The translations under genes and the position numbers were made by a program. Positions 1-8,892 of a DNA stretch of 64,000 nucleotides are shown piece by piece; within the stretch, counting starts at the first letter, position 1; each line of letters begins with the position of its first letter. The DNA comes from Butyricicoccus faecihominis (GTDB lineage Bacteria; Bacillota; Clostridia; Oscillospirales; Butyricicoccaceae): contig NZ_JANGCE010000008.1 of the NCBI RefSeq assembly GCF_024462775.1, forward strand, positions 38,426-102,425, read 5' to 3'. The notes beneath the pieces are model-generated. The model did not search any database. It saw only the letters and a program-made list of their open reading frames with translations, and was not told the origin of the DNA.

Positions 1-9
1 GATTTCGTC

Positions 10-747
10 TTGGGCCGTGTGGCCAACACCTTTTTACCGTTCGTTTTTTTATCCTCCTTGGCGCTGCTGTTTGCGATCGCGCTGCTTTCCCGCCACGAAG
101 CGCTGGAAATAGAGCACAAGCTAGCCGATATGCGCGAGGTGTACTATCAAAGCCTCAAGCGCGAACAGCAGCAGGTGCGCACGCTACGGCATGATATGCG
201 CAATCACCTGACCGCGCTGTCCGGCCTGCTTGCGCGGAACGATGCCCAAAAGGCGCGGGAATATGTGCAAAGCCTGTCCCAGTCGCCCGCGCTCGTCGGT
301 GTAAAGCGCTTTTGCGAAAATGAAACGGTCAACGCGGTGCTGGCGTCCAAGGCGGGCGCCATTGAACACGAGGGGCTGACCGCCGATATCGGCGTGTCGC
401 TGCCGGAAAACCTGCCTGTTTCCGATCCCGATCTGTGCGCGCTGTTCGGCAACGCGCTGGATAACGCGATCGAAGCCGCGAAGACCGCGCACGATAAGCG
501 CATTACCGTGCGCGCCCGCACGGATAAAGGCCTGCTGATGCTGCGCGTGGCCAATGCCTACGCGGGCGAGCGGGAGCAACTGAATAAAGGGCTGTTTGGC
601 ACCACCAAAACGGATAAAGCGTCCCACGGCTTTGGCCTTGCGGGCATGCGTGAGATTGCCGTGCGCCACGGCGGCACGCTGGAAGCGAACGCGGATAAAA
701 ACCGGTTCGAGCTGGTCGTGTGCATTCCTTTGGATGACGCGGAATAG
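10..747 (+). CDS. GHKL-family sensor histidine kinase, left-truncated
   Basis: C-terminal part of a membrane sensor kinase of the AgrC/VirS-like group. One hydrophobic segment (about residues 9-27) is followed by a coiled linker, an H-box with His61 in RHDMRNHL, then a GHKL ATPase with N-box NALDNAIEAA near residue 148 and G-box HGFGLAGM near 206. The first in-frame start here is a TTG at the window edge without a visible RBS, so the real protein very probably begins upstream and has more membrane helices. Such kinases usually phosphorylate a LytTR-type regulator, which should lie to the left of this window. The family is clear; the signal is unknown. Confidence 0.85.
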   Translation: MGRVANTFLPFVFLSSLALLFAIALLSRHEALEIEHKLADMREVYYQSLKREQQQVRTLRHDMRNHLTALSGLLARNDAQKAREYVQSLSQSPALVGVKRFCENETVNAVLASKAGAIEHEGLTADIGVSLPENLPVSDPDLCALFGNALDNAIEAAKTAHDKRITVRARTDKGLLMLRVANAYAGEREQLNKGLFGTTKTDKASHGFGLAGMREIAVRHGGTLEANADKNRFELVVCIPLDDAE

Positions 748-768
748 TGCGGTTTGGTTTTGATAAAA

Positions 769-800
769 GAATAAGCGGGGCGCGAAAGCCCCGCTTATTC
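769..800. terminator. Bidirectional terminator between kinase and TetR gene
   Basis: A perfect 12-bp stem (769-780 with 789-800) around the loop CGCGAAAG. It lies just after the kinase stop and overlaps the stop codon of the convergent TetR gene. Short T-rich stretches occur on both sides. Confidence 0.75.
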
Positions 801-1466
801 TTTTACCAAATACGCAGATATTAAATTGTCAAGACACACCGCCTTGGCGAGCGTCGGCGGTATAGGCCGCGCTTCAAACGAGATATACCGCTGATCCATT
901 GCCCACCAAGTGAGCATTTCAACGATCAGGCTGGTGGAAAGCGCAAGGTGCTGCAAGGGACGGATCTCGCCTTTTTCAATAAAAAGGGCGAGATAGCGCG
1001 TCATGGTATCAAAAAAACGTTCGCGGTATGCGCGATAGCTTTGGGCAAGCTTGGGGAAATCAAACTGGTTCTTCTCAATGAATAGACAGCCCACCGCATA
1101 GCGGGAAAGCAGGTCGAACGTATCGCTGATCAGTTCCGGAAAGGTATAGTTCGCTGCGCCGTCCGCCAGATGCGCCGCAAAGGACGCGGCGCTCTCATCA
1201 AAAGCGGCCATGATCTCGCTGTCGAGCCCGTCAAACAGCTCGCCGCGGATCGGCCGGTCGAATTCCCGCTCCATAAACGCGGGGTCAATGGTACACTTCA
1301 AAACAAAGTTTAGAATTTCCCGCTTGCCGATAAAATCATGATAAATGGTGCCGACGGAAACGTTCACCGCCTTTGCAATATGGCTGATCTGTGTTTTGGA
1401 ATACCCCTGCCGCAGAAACAGCAGGGCGGCGGCGTCATGTATGGCCTTCATACGCTGATTTACCAT
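795..1466 (-). CDS. TetR/AcrR family transcriptional regulator
   Basis: A 223-residue one-component regulator. The N-terminal helix-turn-helix (about residues 20-45, around SHIAKAVNVSVGTIYHDF) is typical of TetR, and the rest is the variable ligand-binding and dimerisation domain. The start at 1466 is chosen over one 11 codons upstream because an AGGAGGG site stands 3 nt before that ATG, although this spacing is short. No exporter or enzyme is divergent to it, so the target is not visible. It is transcribed toward the kinase gene and ends in the shared terminator. Confidence 0.85.
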   Translation of the reverse strand: MVNQRMKAIHDAAALLFLRQGYSKTQISHIAKAVNVSVGTIYHDFIGKREILNFVLKCTIDPAFMEREFDRPIRGELFDGLDSEIMAAFDESAASFAAHLADGAANYTFPELISDTFDLLSRYAVGCLFIEKNQFDFPKLAQSYRAYRERFFDTMTRYLALFIEKGEIRPLQHLALSTSLIVEMLTWWAMDQRYISFEARPIPPTLAKAVCLDNLISAYLVKE

Positions 1467-1545
1467 AGACCCTCCTTGAAGAAAATGTGAATAAATCATT
1501 CATTCTTATCATTGTACATCACCCCATTGGGAGGTGTCAACAAAA

Positions 1546-1571
1546 AAGCAGGCGCCGTTTGGCGCCTGCTT
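1546..1571 (-). terminator. Outer copy of duplicated terminator hairpin
   Basis: An 11-bp stem with loop GTTT; on the minus strand it is followed by a T-run (1542-1547). It is almost identical to the hairpin at 1779-1816 and may act as a second terminator for rny. Confidence 0.65.
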
Positions 1572-1740
1572 CAGACTGTCAAAAAACAAGTTTTGACAGT
1601 CTGTCGATCGAAACAAAGCCCCATTTCGATCGAGAATTCCGGCTTCTGCGCGCGCCTTACAGGCACACTTGAAGTCGGTTTGTATAAAAACCGAGATACG
1701 TGCTCCCGGTTTTTATGAATTTTGCCACTTGCGGCAAAAT

Positions 1741-1781
1741 CCTATTTTATGCGCGCTGCGGCGCGATGGGTTCTTTGACAC
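1741..1781. repeat. Dispersed 41-bp intergenic repeat, copy A
   Basis: Matches the reverse complement of 39466-39506 with only a few differences. The shared core runs from CCTATTTTA to GGTTCTTTGACAC. Both copies sit beside strong terminator-like hairpins. Confidence 0.7.
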
Positions 1782-1816
1782 GAAAAGCAGGCGCTGTTTG
1801 GCGCCTGCTTTTCGTG
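1779..1816 (-). terminator. rny terminator
   Basis: A 16-bp arm pair (1779-1794 with 1801-1816) immediately downstream of the rny stop codon. The inner part duplicates the hairpin at 1546-1571. Confidence 0.7.
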
Positions 1817-1817
1817 G

Positions 1818-3362
1818 TTACTTTGCAAATTCGATCGCGCGGGTCTCGCGCACCATGTTTACCTTGATCTGGCCGGGGTAGTCGAGCTCGTCCTCTATTT
1901 TGTGGGCAAGATCGCGGGCCAAAAGCAGCATCGCATCGTCCGAAATCTTATCCGGGTTGACGATGATGCGGATCTCGCGTCCGGCCTGAATGGCGTAAGA
2001 GCTGGTAACGCCGGGTGTTTCGTTGGCGATGCCCTCCAGCTTTTCAAGACGCTTGATATAGTTTTCGAGATTTTCGCGGCGCGCGCCGGGGCGGGCGGCC
2101 GAAATAGCGTCCGCCGCCTGAACGAGGCAGGCGATCACGGTCTTGGCTTCCACGTCGCCGTGGTGCGCTTCGATCGCGTGGATGATGCCGGGCGCTTCCT
2201 TGTACTTCTTGGCGAGGTCTACACCGATCTGGACATGGCTGCCCTCGACCTCGTGGTCGATCGCCTTGCCGATATCATGCAGCAGGCCGGCGCGGCGGGC
2301 GGGGATCGGATCGAGCCCAAGCTCGCTCGCCATCATGCCGGCGATATGCGCGACCTCGATCGAGTGCATCAGCACGTTCTGACCATAGCTGGTACGGTAA
2401 CGCAGACGGCCGAGAATCTTGATGAGTTCGGGGTGGATGCCATGTATGCCGGTTTCAAACGTGGCGCGTTCGCCTTCGGATTTGATGATTTGATCGACCT
2501 CGCGGCGGGCCTTTTCAACCATTTCCTCAATGCGGGCGGGATGGATCCGTCCATCCACGATCAGCTTTTCGAGCGCCAGACGCGCGACCTCGCGCCGTAC
2601 CGGGTCGAAGGAGGAAAGGGTGATCGCTTCGGGGGTGTCGTCTATGATAAGGTCAACACCAGTCAGCGTTTCGAGGGTGCGGATGTTGCGGCCCTCTCGG
2701 CCAATGATGCGGCCCTTCATTTCGTCGTTGGGCAGCGGCACAACAGACACGGTCGCTTCTGCGACATGATCCGCGGCGCAGCGCTGGATCGCGGTGGAGA
2801 TGATCTCGCGGGCGGTCTGCTCGCTTTCATCCTTAACGCGCTGGTTAATTTCGCGCAGCTTAACGGCTGCGTCGTGCTGGGCTTCGGCTTCAATGGATTG
2901 AACAAGCATTTCGCGGGCCTCGTCCCGCGTCATGCTGGCGATACGCTCCAAGGCGGCCAGTTGTTCGTCCTTTAAGCGGACGCACTCTTCTTTTTCCTGC
3001 ACCGTAGCGGCAAGCTGCTGGGAAAGCTCCTCGCTTTTACGATCCAGCGTGTCGGACTTTTTGTCAAGCGCTTCTTCGCGCTGAATGAGGCGGCGTTCAA
3101 GCTGCTGGGTCTCGTTGCGGCGTTCCTTCAGCTCGCGGTCGGCTTCGGAGCGCTGCTTGTGGATCTCGTCCTTGGCCTCTAAAATGGCCTCTCTCTTCTT
3201 CGTCTCACCGGCTTTAATCGCTTCATTGATGATGCGGGTCGCTTCCTTTTCAGCGCTGCCTATTTCTTTTTCCGCAACGCTCTTTCGATACAGGAATCCA
3301 ATGACCACGCCGACAATGAGGCATACAATCCCGGCGATGATGGGCGGAATTAAAGTGTTCAT
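1818..3362 (-). CDS. rny: Ribonuclease Y
   Basis: Membrane-anchored endoribonuclease that initiates mRNA decay in Bacillota. The 514-residue protein has the family's full order: an N-terminal membrane helix (about residues 5-25), a long charged coiled coil (30-200), a KH RNA-binding domain with [10 protein letters not shown] at 217-226, and an HD metal domain with His333 and the His362-Asp363 pair. Length is normal for the family. The RBS AGGAGG lies about 14 nt before the ATG, slightly far, but no closer start exists. It is transcribed alone from its own promoter at 3490-3518. Confidence 0.97.
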   Translation of the reverse strand: MNTLIPPIIAGIVCLIVGVVIGFLYRKSVAEKEIGSAEKEATRIINEAIKAGETKKREAILEAKDEIHKQRSEADRELKERRNETQQLERRLIQREEALDKKSDTLDRKSEELSQQLAATVQEKEECVRLKDEQLAALERIASMTRDEAREMLVQSIEAEAQHDAAVKLREINQRVKDESEQTAREIISTAIQRCAADHVAEATVSVVPLPNDEMKGRIIGREGRNIRTLETLTGVDLIIDDTPEAITLSSFDPVRREVARLALEKLIVDGRIHPARIEEMVEKARREVDQIIKSEGERATFETGIHGIHPELIKILGRLRYRTSYGQNVLMHSIEVAHIAGMMASELGLDPIPARRAGLLHDIGKAIDHEVEGSHVQIGVDLAKKYKEAPGIIHAIEAHHGDVEAKTVIACLVQAADAISAARPGARRENLENYIKRLEKLEGIANETPGVTSSYAIQAGREIRIIVNPDKISDDAMLLLARDLAHKIEDELDYPGQIKVNMVRETRAIEFAK

Positions 3363-3489
3363 TGCTTCGGTTAAGTCCTCCTATTTATTTTTTTAGGTGC
3401 AATTTTGCTGGGGAAATGATTCGGTATAATGCCTTGAAACAGCCGCGCCGGTTGGCGCGGCAATATTACAGTAGGTATTATCTATAATA

Positions 3490-3518
3490 ATTGTAAAGCC
3501 TTTTGGTCAAACTGTCAA
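3490..3518 (-). promoter_or_regulatory. Sigma-A promoter of rny
   Basis: On the minus strand TTGACA (3513-3518), a 17-bp spacer and TACAAT (3490-3495). The roughly 120-nt leader that follows holds a GC hairpin at 3443-3462 with an 8-bp stem and loop GGTT. Confidence 0.7.
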
Positions 3519-3579
3519 GAAAAACCCGGTGCACACGGGGCAAATTTTGGCGCTTTTTGAGAAGAACTTTTCTGCGCCC

Positions 3580-3608
3580 TTGTGACGGGCCGCCCGATTT
3601 GATATAAT
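3580..3608 (+). promoter_or_regulatory. Promoter of pgeF
   Basis: TTGTGA (3580-3585), a 17-bp spacer and TATAAT (3603-3608), followed by the GGAGGAA RBS of pgeF. Confidence 0.75.
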
Positions 3609-3635
3609 AATGGGACTGCGAACGGAGGAAATACC

Positions 3636-4436
3636 ATGGATCAAACGATGCGCCGCGTCCAAAAGGGCGCGCTGACCTATTATGTCTGCACGCGCCTGCC
3701 GGTTCGCCACGCGTTTACGACAAAGTTCGGCGGCGTCTCCGCCGGGCCGTGCGAAAGCCTGAACCTTGGCTTCGGCCGGGGGGACACGGAGGAAAACGTG
3801 CGTAAAAACTACGCGCTGCTCGCGGACGCGCTCGGCGTGCCCGCCGCGCGCTTTACGCTCACCAAGCAGATACACGAGGACGAGGTATCGGTCGTTTCCG
3901 AACAGGAAAGCGGCATGGGCCTGCAAAAGCCGATGGCGTGGCAGTCGGACGCGATCATCACGGCGCTTGGCGATACGCCCCTTGTGGGCTTTGGCGCGGA
4001 CTGCGTCGTAACGCTTCTGTATGATCCCGCGGCGCGGGTCTGCGGCGTGTGCCACGCGGGCTGGCGCGGCACGGCAAAGGGCATTCTCGGCAAAACCGTG
4101 GCGCAAATGGCGGAAAAGCTCGGCGCGCATCCCGAAACGATGGTGGCCGTCATGGGCCCGTCCATCCATCAGGAGTGCTTCGAGACCGATTCGGACGTGC
4201 CGGACGAGATGGAACGCCTGCTTGGCGCGATGATGCGTCCCTTTGTCATGGAAAAGGGCGAGAAATTCCACGTCGACTTACAGGGCGTCAACGCCGCGCT
4301 TTTGGCGCGGGCGGGGCTCCGGCCGGAAAACATCGTGGACAGCGGGCTTTGCACCATGTGCGAGCACCAAACCTTTTGGTCGCACCGCCATACAAACGGC
4401 GTGCGCGGCGTGCAGGCGGGCGTGATCTGCCTGTAA
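3636..4436 (+). CDS. pgeF: Peptidoglycan editing factor PgeF (YfiH/LACC1 family)
   Basis: A 266-residue cytoplasmic multicopper-oxidase-like fold protein. The family has been linked to purine nucleoside phosphorolysis and deamination, polyphenol oxidation and, in E. coli, removal of wrong amino acids from cell-wall precursors. The metal site is intact: His80 in KQIHEDE, Cys123 in GADCV and His140 in CHAGWRG. The C-terminal SHR motif is also present. The start is fixed by GGAGGAA seven nucleotides upstream. It probably heads a transcript with the next lipoprotein gene 24 nt downstream. Confidence 0.92.
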   Translation: MDQTMRRVQKGALTYYVCTRLPVRHAFTTKFGGVSAGPCESLNLGFGRGDTEENVRKNYALLADALGVPAARFTLTKQIHEDEVSVVSEQESGMGLQKPMAWQSDAIITALGDTPLVGFGADCVVTLLYDPAARVCGVCHAGWRGTAKGILGKTVAQMAEKLGAHPETMVAVMGPSIHQECFETDSDVPDEMERLLGAMMRPFVMEKGEKFHVDLQGVNAALLARAGLRPENIVDSGLCTMCEHQTFWSHRHTNGVRGVQAGVICL

Positions 4437-4460
4437 GGACCGGGGAAGGATACGGGATAA

Positions 4461-5951
4461 ATGATAAGACAGAAAAAAAACGCGTTGGCGCTGCTGCTGG
4501 CCGCGCTCTGCCTGCTTGGCGGCTGCGGCGGCGGGGAAGAGGACGACACGCCGAAGGCCAAGGAGGATCATGTCAAGGTAAGCGACGCTTATTTTGGCCT
4601 AGCCTACTATGACACCGGCAAGCTCGACCCGGTGACGGACAACACGCGCATCAACCGCCTTGTGTGCGAGGCGATGTACGAGGGACTTTTTGAGGTGGGC
4701 GATAATTTCACCGCCGTGCCGGTTTTATGTTCGGAATACACGGGCGACGGCACAAGCTTTGTTTTCACCCTGCGGGAGGACGCGACGTTTTGGTCGGGCG
4801 AGCGGGTGACGGCGAAGGATGTGGTGGACAGCCTGATGGCGGCGCAGGAAAACGAAAATTCACCCTACCGGGAGCGGATGCGGCAGGTTGTTTCGGTGGA
4901 AGCGCAGGGCGATAACAAGGTGTCGATCGAACTGGGCGCGCCGAACGTGAATTTCCCGCGCCTGCTCGATATCCCGGTGCGCCGCATAAGCGACGCGAAT
5001 GAAAGCTTTGCCGAGGGCACCGGCCCGTTTTGCCCGGTCAAGGAAAACGGCAAATGGACGCTGACCGCGAATGAAAACTGGCACGACGGTTTCCTCGGCA
5101 CGATCCGGCGCATCACGCTCGTCACCATGGTCCGGGCGGACGCCGCGGTATCGAGCTTCCAAACCGGCGATGTGTCGCTGATGCGCGAGCCGCGCATTTC
5201 GTCGAACTCCACCGCGATCAACGGCTCGGTCGACACGGTGCAAACGCCGAGCGCCAACCTGCATTATATCGGCGTGAATTTTGCCAATGAAACGCTGAAA
5301 AACAGCGCGGTACGCCGCGCGCTCAGCACGGCGATCGGCCGGAAGGGCCTGTGCGACACGCAGTTGCAGACCTTTGCCGATCCGGCGGTGCTGCCGGTCA
5401 ATCCCCAGCCTTTGGGGGACGACACTTTAAAGCTGGACATGTCCGGCTCGTCCGACAGCGCGGCCGCGCTGCTGGCGGAAGCAAAGCTGGAATCCGCGCC
5501 AAGCTTTACGCTGCTGGTCAATTCGGATAACTCCTTTAAGGTCGCGGCCGCGGAACAGATCGCCGCTTCGTGGAAGGCGGCCGGCATCAGCGTCACGGTC
5601 GATAAGCGGCCCTATGACGAATATGTGGCGGCGCTGCAAGCGGGCTCGTTCGATCTGTATTACGGCACCGCGCGTTTGATGCCGGATTTCGATCTGCGGC
5701 CGCTCATTTCATCCGGCGGAGCGCTCAATTTCGGCGGATACAGCAGCGATACCATGATGCAGGCGCTTACCAACTTCCGCTCGGGGCAGGATCTGACCGG
5801 GCTGTACCAGCTTTTCGTACAGGAGATGCCGATCATACCGATCGCGTTTGAGCGCGATCAGGTGGTCATTCGCAAGGGATTGATCAAAAACTTTACGCCC
5901 GAGCCGTACAACGCCTTTGCAAACCTTGAGACTTGGGAAGAAGCGGAGTAG
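4461..5951 (+). CDS. Oligopeptide-type ABC substrate-binding lipoprotein, orphan
   Basis: Extracellular solute-binding protein of family 5 (OppA/DppA type), 496 residues. It has a lipoprotein signal peptide with lipobox LGGC and lipidated Cys22. The mature part carries the family's typical early region: VCEAMYEGL, then FTLREDATFWSG and VTAKDVVDSL (residues 70-120). No permease or ATPase gene of this class is in the window, so it must serve a distant transporter or have a chaperone or sensor role. It lies between pgeF and mnmA on the same strand. Substrate is unknown. Confidence 0.88.
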   Translation: MIRQKKNALALLLAALCLLGGCGGGEEDDTPKAKEDHVKVSDAYFGLAYYDTGKLDPVTDNTRINRLVCEAMYEGLFEVGDNFTAVPVLCSEYTGDGTSFVFTLREDATFWSGERVTAKDVVDSLMAAQENENSPYRERMRQVVSVEAQGDNKVSIELGAPNVNFPRLLDIPVRRISDANESFAEGTGPFCPVKENGKWTLTANENWHDGFLGTIRRITLVTMVRADAAVSSFQTGDVSLMREPRISSNSTAINGSVDTVQTPSANLHYIGVNFANETLKNSAVRRALSTAIGRKGLCDTQLQTFADPAVLPVNPQPLGDDTLKLDMSGSSDSAAALLAEAKLESAPSFTLLVNSDNSFKVAAAEQIAASWKAAGISVTVDKRPYDEYVAALQAGSFDLYYGTARLMPDFDLRPLISSGGALNFGGYSSDTMMQALTNFRSGQDLTGLYQLFVQEMPIIPIAFERDQVVIRKGLIKNFTPEPYNAFANLETWEEAE

Positions 5952-5977
5952 TTTTGATTGTAAAGAAAGGAAAACAC

Positions 5978-7009
5978 ATGGGAGAAAAGGTCGTTCTGGG
6001 CCTGTCCGGGGGGGTGGATTCGGCGGTTGCCGCCGCGCGCCTCCGGGATCAGGGCTATGAAGTGCACGGTATGTTTTTGGAGCTTGGCCTCGGCGGCGAG
6101 GAGGAAGCGAGGAAAGCCGCCGGAGAGCTGGGCGTCCCGTTTCATGTCGCCCACCGGGGGCAAGCGTTTGAACAAACGGTATGCGCCTATTTCGCCGGGG
6201 CGTATCAAAACGCGCGCACGCCCAACCCGTGTATCGTGTGCAATCCCCTTGTCAAGTTCCGCGCGCTGACCGAGCTGGCGGACGAGCTGGGCGCGCCCTA
6301 TCTCGCCACCGGCCACTATGCCCGCACCGGGCGGGACGGCGAGGGCCGCGCGCTTCTTCTGCGCGCGCGCGCAAAGAAGGATCAGACCTATATGCTCTAC
6401 CGCCTGCCGCGCGAGACCGTGACGCGGTGCTTGTTCCCGCTGGGCGAGGAACCGGATAAGGACGCGGTGCGCACCGAAGCGCGCGGCCGCTCGCTCGGCG
6501 TTTCGGAAAAGCCGGACAGCATGGATATTTGCTTTATTCCCGACGGGGACGTGCCCGGCTGGCTGGCGCGGCGCGGCGCGGCCTTGCCGCCCGGCGATTT
6601 CGTCGATGAAAACGGCAAGGTGCTGGGCCGCCACAAGGGTCTGCACCGCTACACCGTGGGGCAGCGCAAGGGGCTGGGCGTCGCGGCGGAGGGGCGACTG
6701 TTCGTGCAGGCGCTCGATCCCGTGAAAAATCAGGTGGTGCTGTCGCTGCACGATGTGTACCGCAAGACCGTGCGGTTGACGGGTACGCACTATATCGCGC
6801 CCGAATTCGCGGCAAACGGCCCGTTTTCCTGCGAGGTGCGCGTGCGCTTTTCCGCAAAAAGCGACCGCGCGACCGTATATCCGGCGGGCGATACCGCCGT
6901 GATCGCGTTTGATGAGGCCGTGCGCGCCCCCGCGGCCGGGCAGTCCGCCGTGTTTTATGACGGCGATATCGTCATCGGCGGAGGGTTTATTGAAGATGCG
7001 GCGGAATGA
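5978..7009 (+). CDS. mnmA: tRNA-specific 2-thiouridylase MnmA
   Basis: Makes 2-thiouridine at the wobble position 34 of tRNAs for Lys, Glu and Gln, using ATP and persulfide sulfur. The 343-residue protein has the PP-loop SGGVDS at residues 10-15, the catalytic Cys88 in CIVCNPLVKF (Cys85 precedes it) and the second catalytic Cys185 in DICFIPDGD. The start at 5978 follows AAAGGA; a longer frame reaching 5933 has no RBS. The sulfur donor could be the cysteine desulfurase at 49739. Its 3' end overlaps the next gene by 14 nt. Confidence 0.96.
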   Translation: MGEKVVLGLSGGVDSAVAAARLRDQGYEVHGMFLELGLGGEEEARKAAGELGVPFHVAHRGQAFEQTVCAYFAGAYQNARTPNPCIVCNPLVKFRALTELADELGAPYLATGHYARTGRDGEGRALLLRARAKKDQTYMLYRLPRETVTRCLFPLGEEPDKDAVRTEARGRSLGVSEKPDSMDICFIPDGDVPGWLARRGAALPPGDFVDENGKVLGRHKGLHRYTVGQRKGLGVAAEGRLFVQALDPVKNQVVLSLHDVYRKTVRLTGTHYIAPEFAANGPFSCEVRVRFSAKSDRATVYPAGDTAVIAFDEAVRAPAAGQSAVFYDGDIVIGGGFIEDAAE

Positions 7010-7901
7010 TCAGGCTTTCGGCCACTTGATGGCGTTGTTTTCCGTGCTCGTCTGGGGCACGACGTTTGTGTTCACCAAGGTGCTGCTGCGCACGTTTTCG
7101 CCGGTTGAGATCATGGTCACGCGGTTCGCGCTCGGCTTCGCGGCGCTGCTTCTCGTGGGGCGCGGTTGGCTGCGCGTCGCCGAACGGCGGCACGAGTGGT
7201 ATTTCGCGCTCGCGGGGCTTACCGGCGTTACCCTGTATTTCTTGATGGAGAATATCGCGCTGACCTATGCCTCGGCTTCGCTGATCGGCGTGGTCGTGTC
7301 GGTCGCGCCGCTGTTCACCGCGGTCGCGGTGCGGCTGCTTAACGGCGGCGAACCGATGGGGCGGTTCTTTTTTCTGGGCTTTGCCTGCGCGCTGGCGGGG
7401 GTGGCGCTCGTGTCGTTTTCCGGCGTGCGCGAGCTGCATTTTAGTCCGCTCGGCGCGCTGCTCGGCGTGCTGGCGGCGGTCGTTTGGGGCGTTTACTCAG
7501 CGGTTATACGCAAAATCGGTGCGTTTGGCTACCAGACGGTGCCCGCGACCGCGCGCGTATTCTTTTATGGGCTGCTGTTTCTCGTGCCCGTCGCGGTGTG
7601 GGATGGTTTCCCGGCCGGTTTCGCGGCGTGGCTCCAGCCGGAGCATCTGGGCGGGCTGCTGTTTCTCGGTCTGTGCGCTTCGGCAATGTGCTTTGTCACG
7701 TGGAACCGCGCGGTACATATTCTGGGCGCGCTGAAAACGAGCGTGTATGTTTATATCGTGCCGGTGGTGACGATCGTGTTTTCCGCCATTATCCTGCACG
7801 AATCCATGACGCCGATGATGGCGGCCGGCACGGTTTTGTCGCTTGCCGGTCTGTTCCTTTCGGAAAAACGGGAAAAACAGACGCAGAACGAAACGAATTA
7901 A
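6996..7901 (+). CDS. EamA/DMT-superfamily transporter
   Basis: A 301-residue integral membrane protein with about ten hydrophobic segments arranged as two EamA repeats, as in the drug/metabolite transporter superfamily. These usually export amino acids, nucleosides or metabolites; the substrate here is unknown. The ATG at 6996 has GGAGGG ten nucleotides upstream, inside the end of mnmA, so translation is probably coupled. The last residues are charged (SEKREKQTQ), suggesting a cytoplasmic C-terminus. It ends the pgeF-to-exporter run at a clear terminator. Confidence 0.9.
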   Translation: MRRNDQAFGHLMALFSVLVWGTTFVFTKVLLRTFSPVEIMVTRFALGFAALLLVGRGWLRVAERRHEWYFALAGLTGVTLYFLMENIALTYASASLIGVVVSVAPLFTAVAVRLLNGGEPMGRFFFLGFACALAGVALVSFSGVRELHFSPLGALLGVLAAVVWGVYSAVIRKIGAFGYQTVPATARVFFYGLLFLVPVAVWDGFPAGFAAWLQPEHLGGLLFLGLCASAMCFVTWNRAVHILGALKTSVYVYIVPVVTIVFSAIILHESMTPMMAAGTVLSLAGLFLSEKREKQTQNETN

Positions 7902-7905
7902 AACT

Positions 7906-7940
7906 GCGGAACAACCATTCGGCTGTTCCGCGTTTTTTAT
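7906..7940 (+). terminator. Terminator after DMT transporter gene
   Basis: Stem GCGGAACA/TGTTCCGC (7906-7913, 7924-7931) followed by GTTTTTT. The T-run abuts the stop of the convergent YitT gene. Confidence 0.85.
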
Positions 7941-8800
7941 TCCAGCTCTTTGAAGCCTTCGCCGTGCACGGCGTTGGTGTCGGTGGCGATGAGAAAGGCG
8001 TTCGGGTCCTCCTCATAGACGATTGCTTTCAAGCGGTGATATTCCTGCACGCGCACGACGCAAAGCAGCGCCTCGCCGCCCTGCCCGCTGTACGCGCCCC
8101 GGCTTTGTAAAAAGGTTGCGGTGCGGTACAATTCGCCGATGATGCGCGCGGCGATATTCGCGGTCTTTTCTGAAAGGATGAGCACCTGCTTGCCCCGGTC
8201 AAGGCCGTAAACGATGCCGTTTATCACCTTGCTTTGACAGAACAGCGCGATCAGGCCGAACAATCCGGCCTCAAGATCTCGGAATACCAGCATGGACAGG
8301 CCGAGCACGATACAGTCCACGGCCATCAGCGCCGCGCCGAGCTGCACATGGGGATAGCGCCGCTCGATCAGGAAAGAAATAATATCCGTACCCGCCGTTG
8401 TGGAGCCGCGCAAAAAGATCAGCCCCAGCCCCGCGCCCACGAACAGCCCGCCGAAGATCGAGCCAAGCATGCGGTCCCCCGTGTATTGCGGAAAAAACGG
8501 CGTGACGATTAGATCGAGCACCGCGCTGCTAATCAGCAGCGTTTTGAGCGATTTCAGCGTAAACGCCCGGCCCAGCCGCGTAAACGCGGCCACCAGAATC
8601 GGCAGGTTGAGCGCCACGGTGGTCAGGCCGACCGGCAGCCCCCACAGGTGCCGCAGCAGCAGGGCAAGGCCGGATACCCCGCCCGGCGCGATCTGCGCGG
8701 GTTCGATAAAGCAATAAATGCCTGCCGCTAGCGCGAACGACCCCGCAAGGTCGTATACGGTATCGAGCAGCGTTTGATGGGCTGCCTGCCGCAAATGCAT
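7937..8800 (-). CDS. YitT family membrane protein (DUF161-DUF2179)
   Basis: A 287-residue protein with five to six N-terminal membrane segments. These include the YitT signature around AGIYCFIEPAQIAPGGVSG and GSTTAGTD. A soluble C-terminal DUF2179 domain of about 80 residues follows (GKQVLILSEKTANIAARI onward). Function is not established; the soluble domain resembles small ligand-binding or regulatory modules. The start at 8800 is preferred because AGGGG precedes it at good spacing and the hydrophobic region begins soon after; the longer frame to 8941 runs through a terminator hairpin. Confidence 0.88.
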   Translation of the reverse strand: MHLRQAAHQTLLDTVYDLAGSFALAAGIYCFIEPAQIAPGGVSGLALLLRHLWGLPVGLTTVALNLPILVAAFTRLGRAFTLKSLKTLLISSAVLDLIVTPFFPQYTGDRMLGSIFGGLFVGAGLGLIFLRGSTTAGTDIISFLIERRYPHVQLGAALMAVDCIVLGLSMLVFRDLEAGLFGLIALFCQSKVINGIVYGLDRGKQVLILSEKTANIAARIIGELYRTATFLQSRGAYSGQGGEALLCVVRVQEYHRLKAIVYEEDPNAFLIATDTNAVHGEGFKELE

Positions 8801-8829
8801 GGCGCGCGCCCCTTTCCAACGAAAATAAG

Positions 8830-8864
8830 AAGGGCGGCGCGGCTGACAAAGCCGCGCCGCCCTT
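8830..8864 (-). terminator. Terminator of the GNAT gene
   Basis: A 14-bp GC-rich perfect stem (8830-8843 with 8851-8864) with a T-rich minus-strand tail, between the GNAT stop and the YitT start. Confidence 0.8.
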
Positions 8865-8892
8865 GTGGTTAGGGTTTCGCATATTGCGCTTT

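Larger units (their letters stand above)
1467..1817. other. Hairpin-rich intergenic region
   Basis: 351 bp between the rny stop and the TetR start, with no credible gene. It contains six hairpins: 1546-1571, 1572-1603, 1604-1633, 1684-1716, 1719-1740 and 1779-1816. The first and last are near-identical direct repeats. The segment 1741-1781 recurs, inverted, at 39466-39506. Small open frames here lack RBSs and cross the hairpins. Confidence 0.7.

Noticed and set aside
1487..1881. Three small plus-strand frames after rny
   Set aside because: They run through hairpins and terminators, have no RBS and no recognisable protein features.
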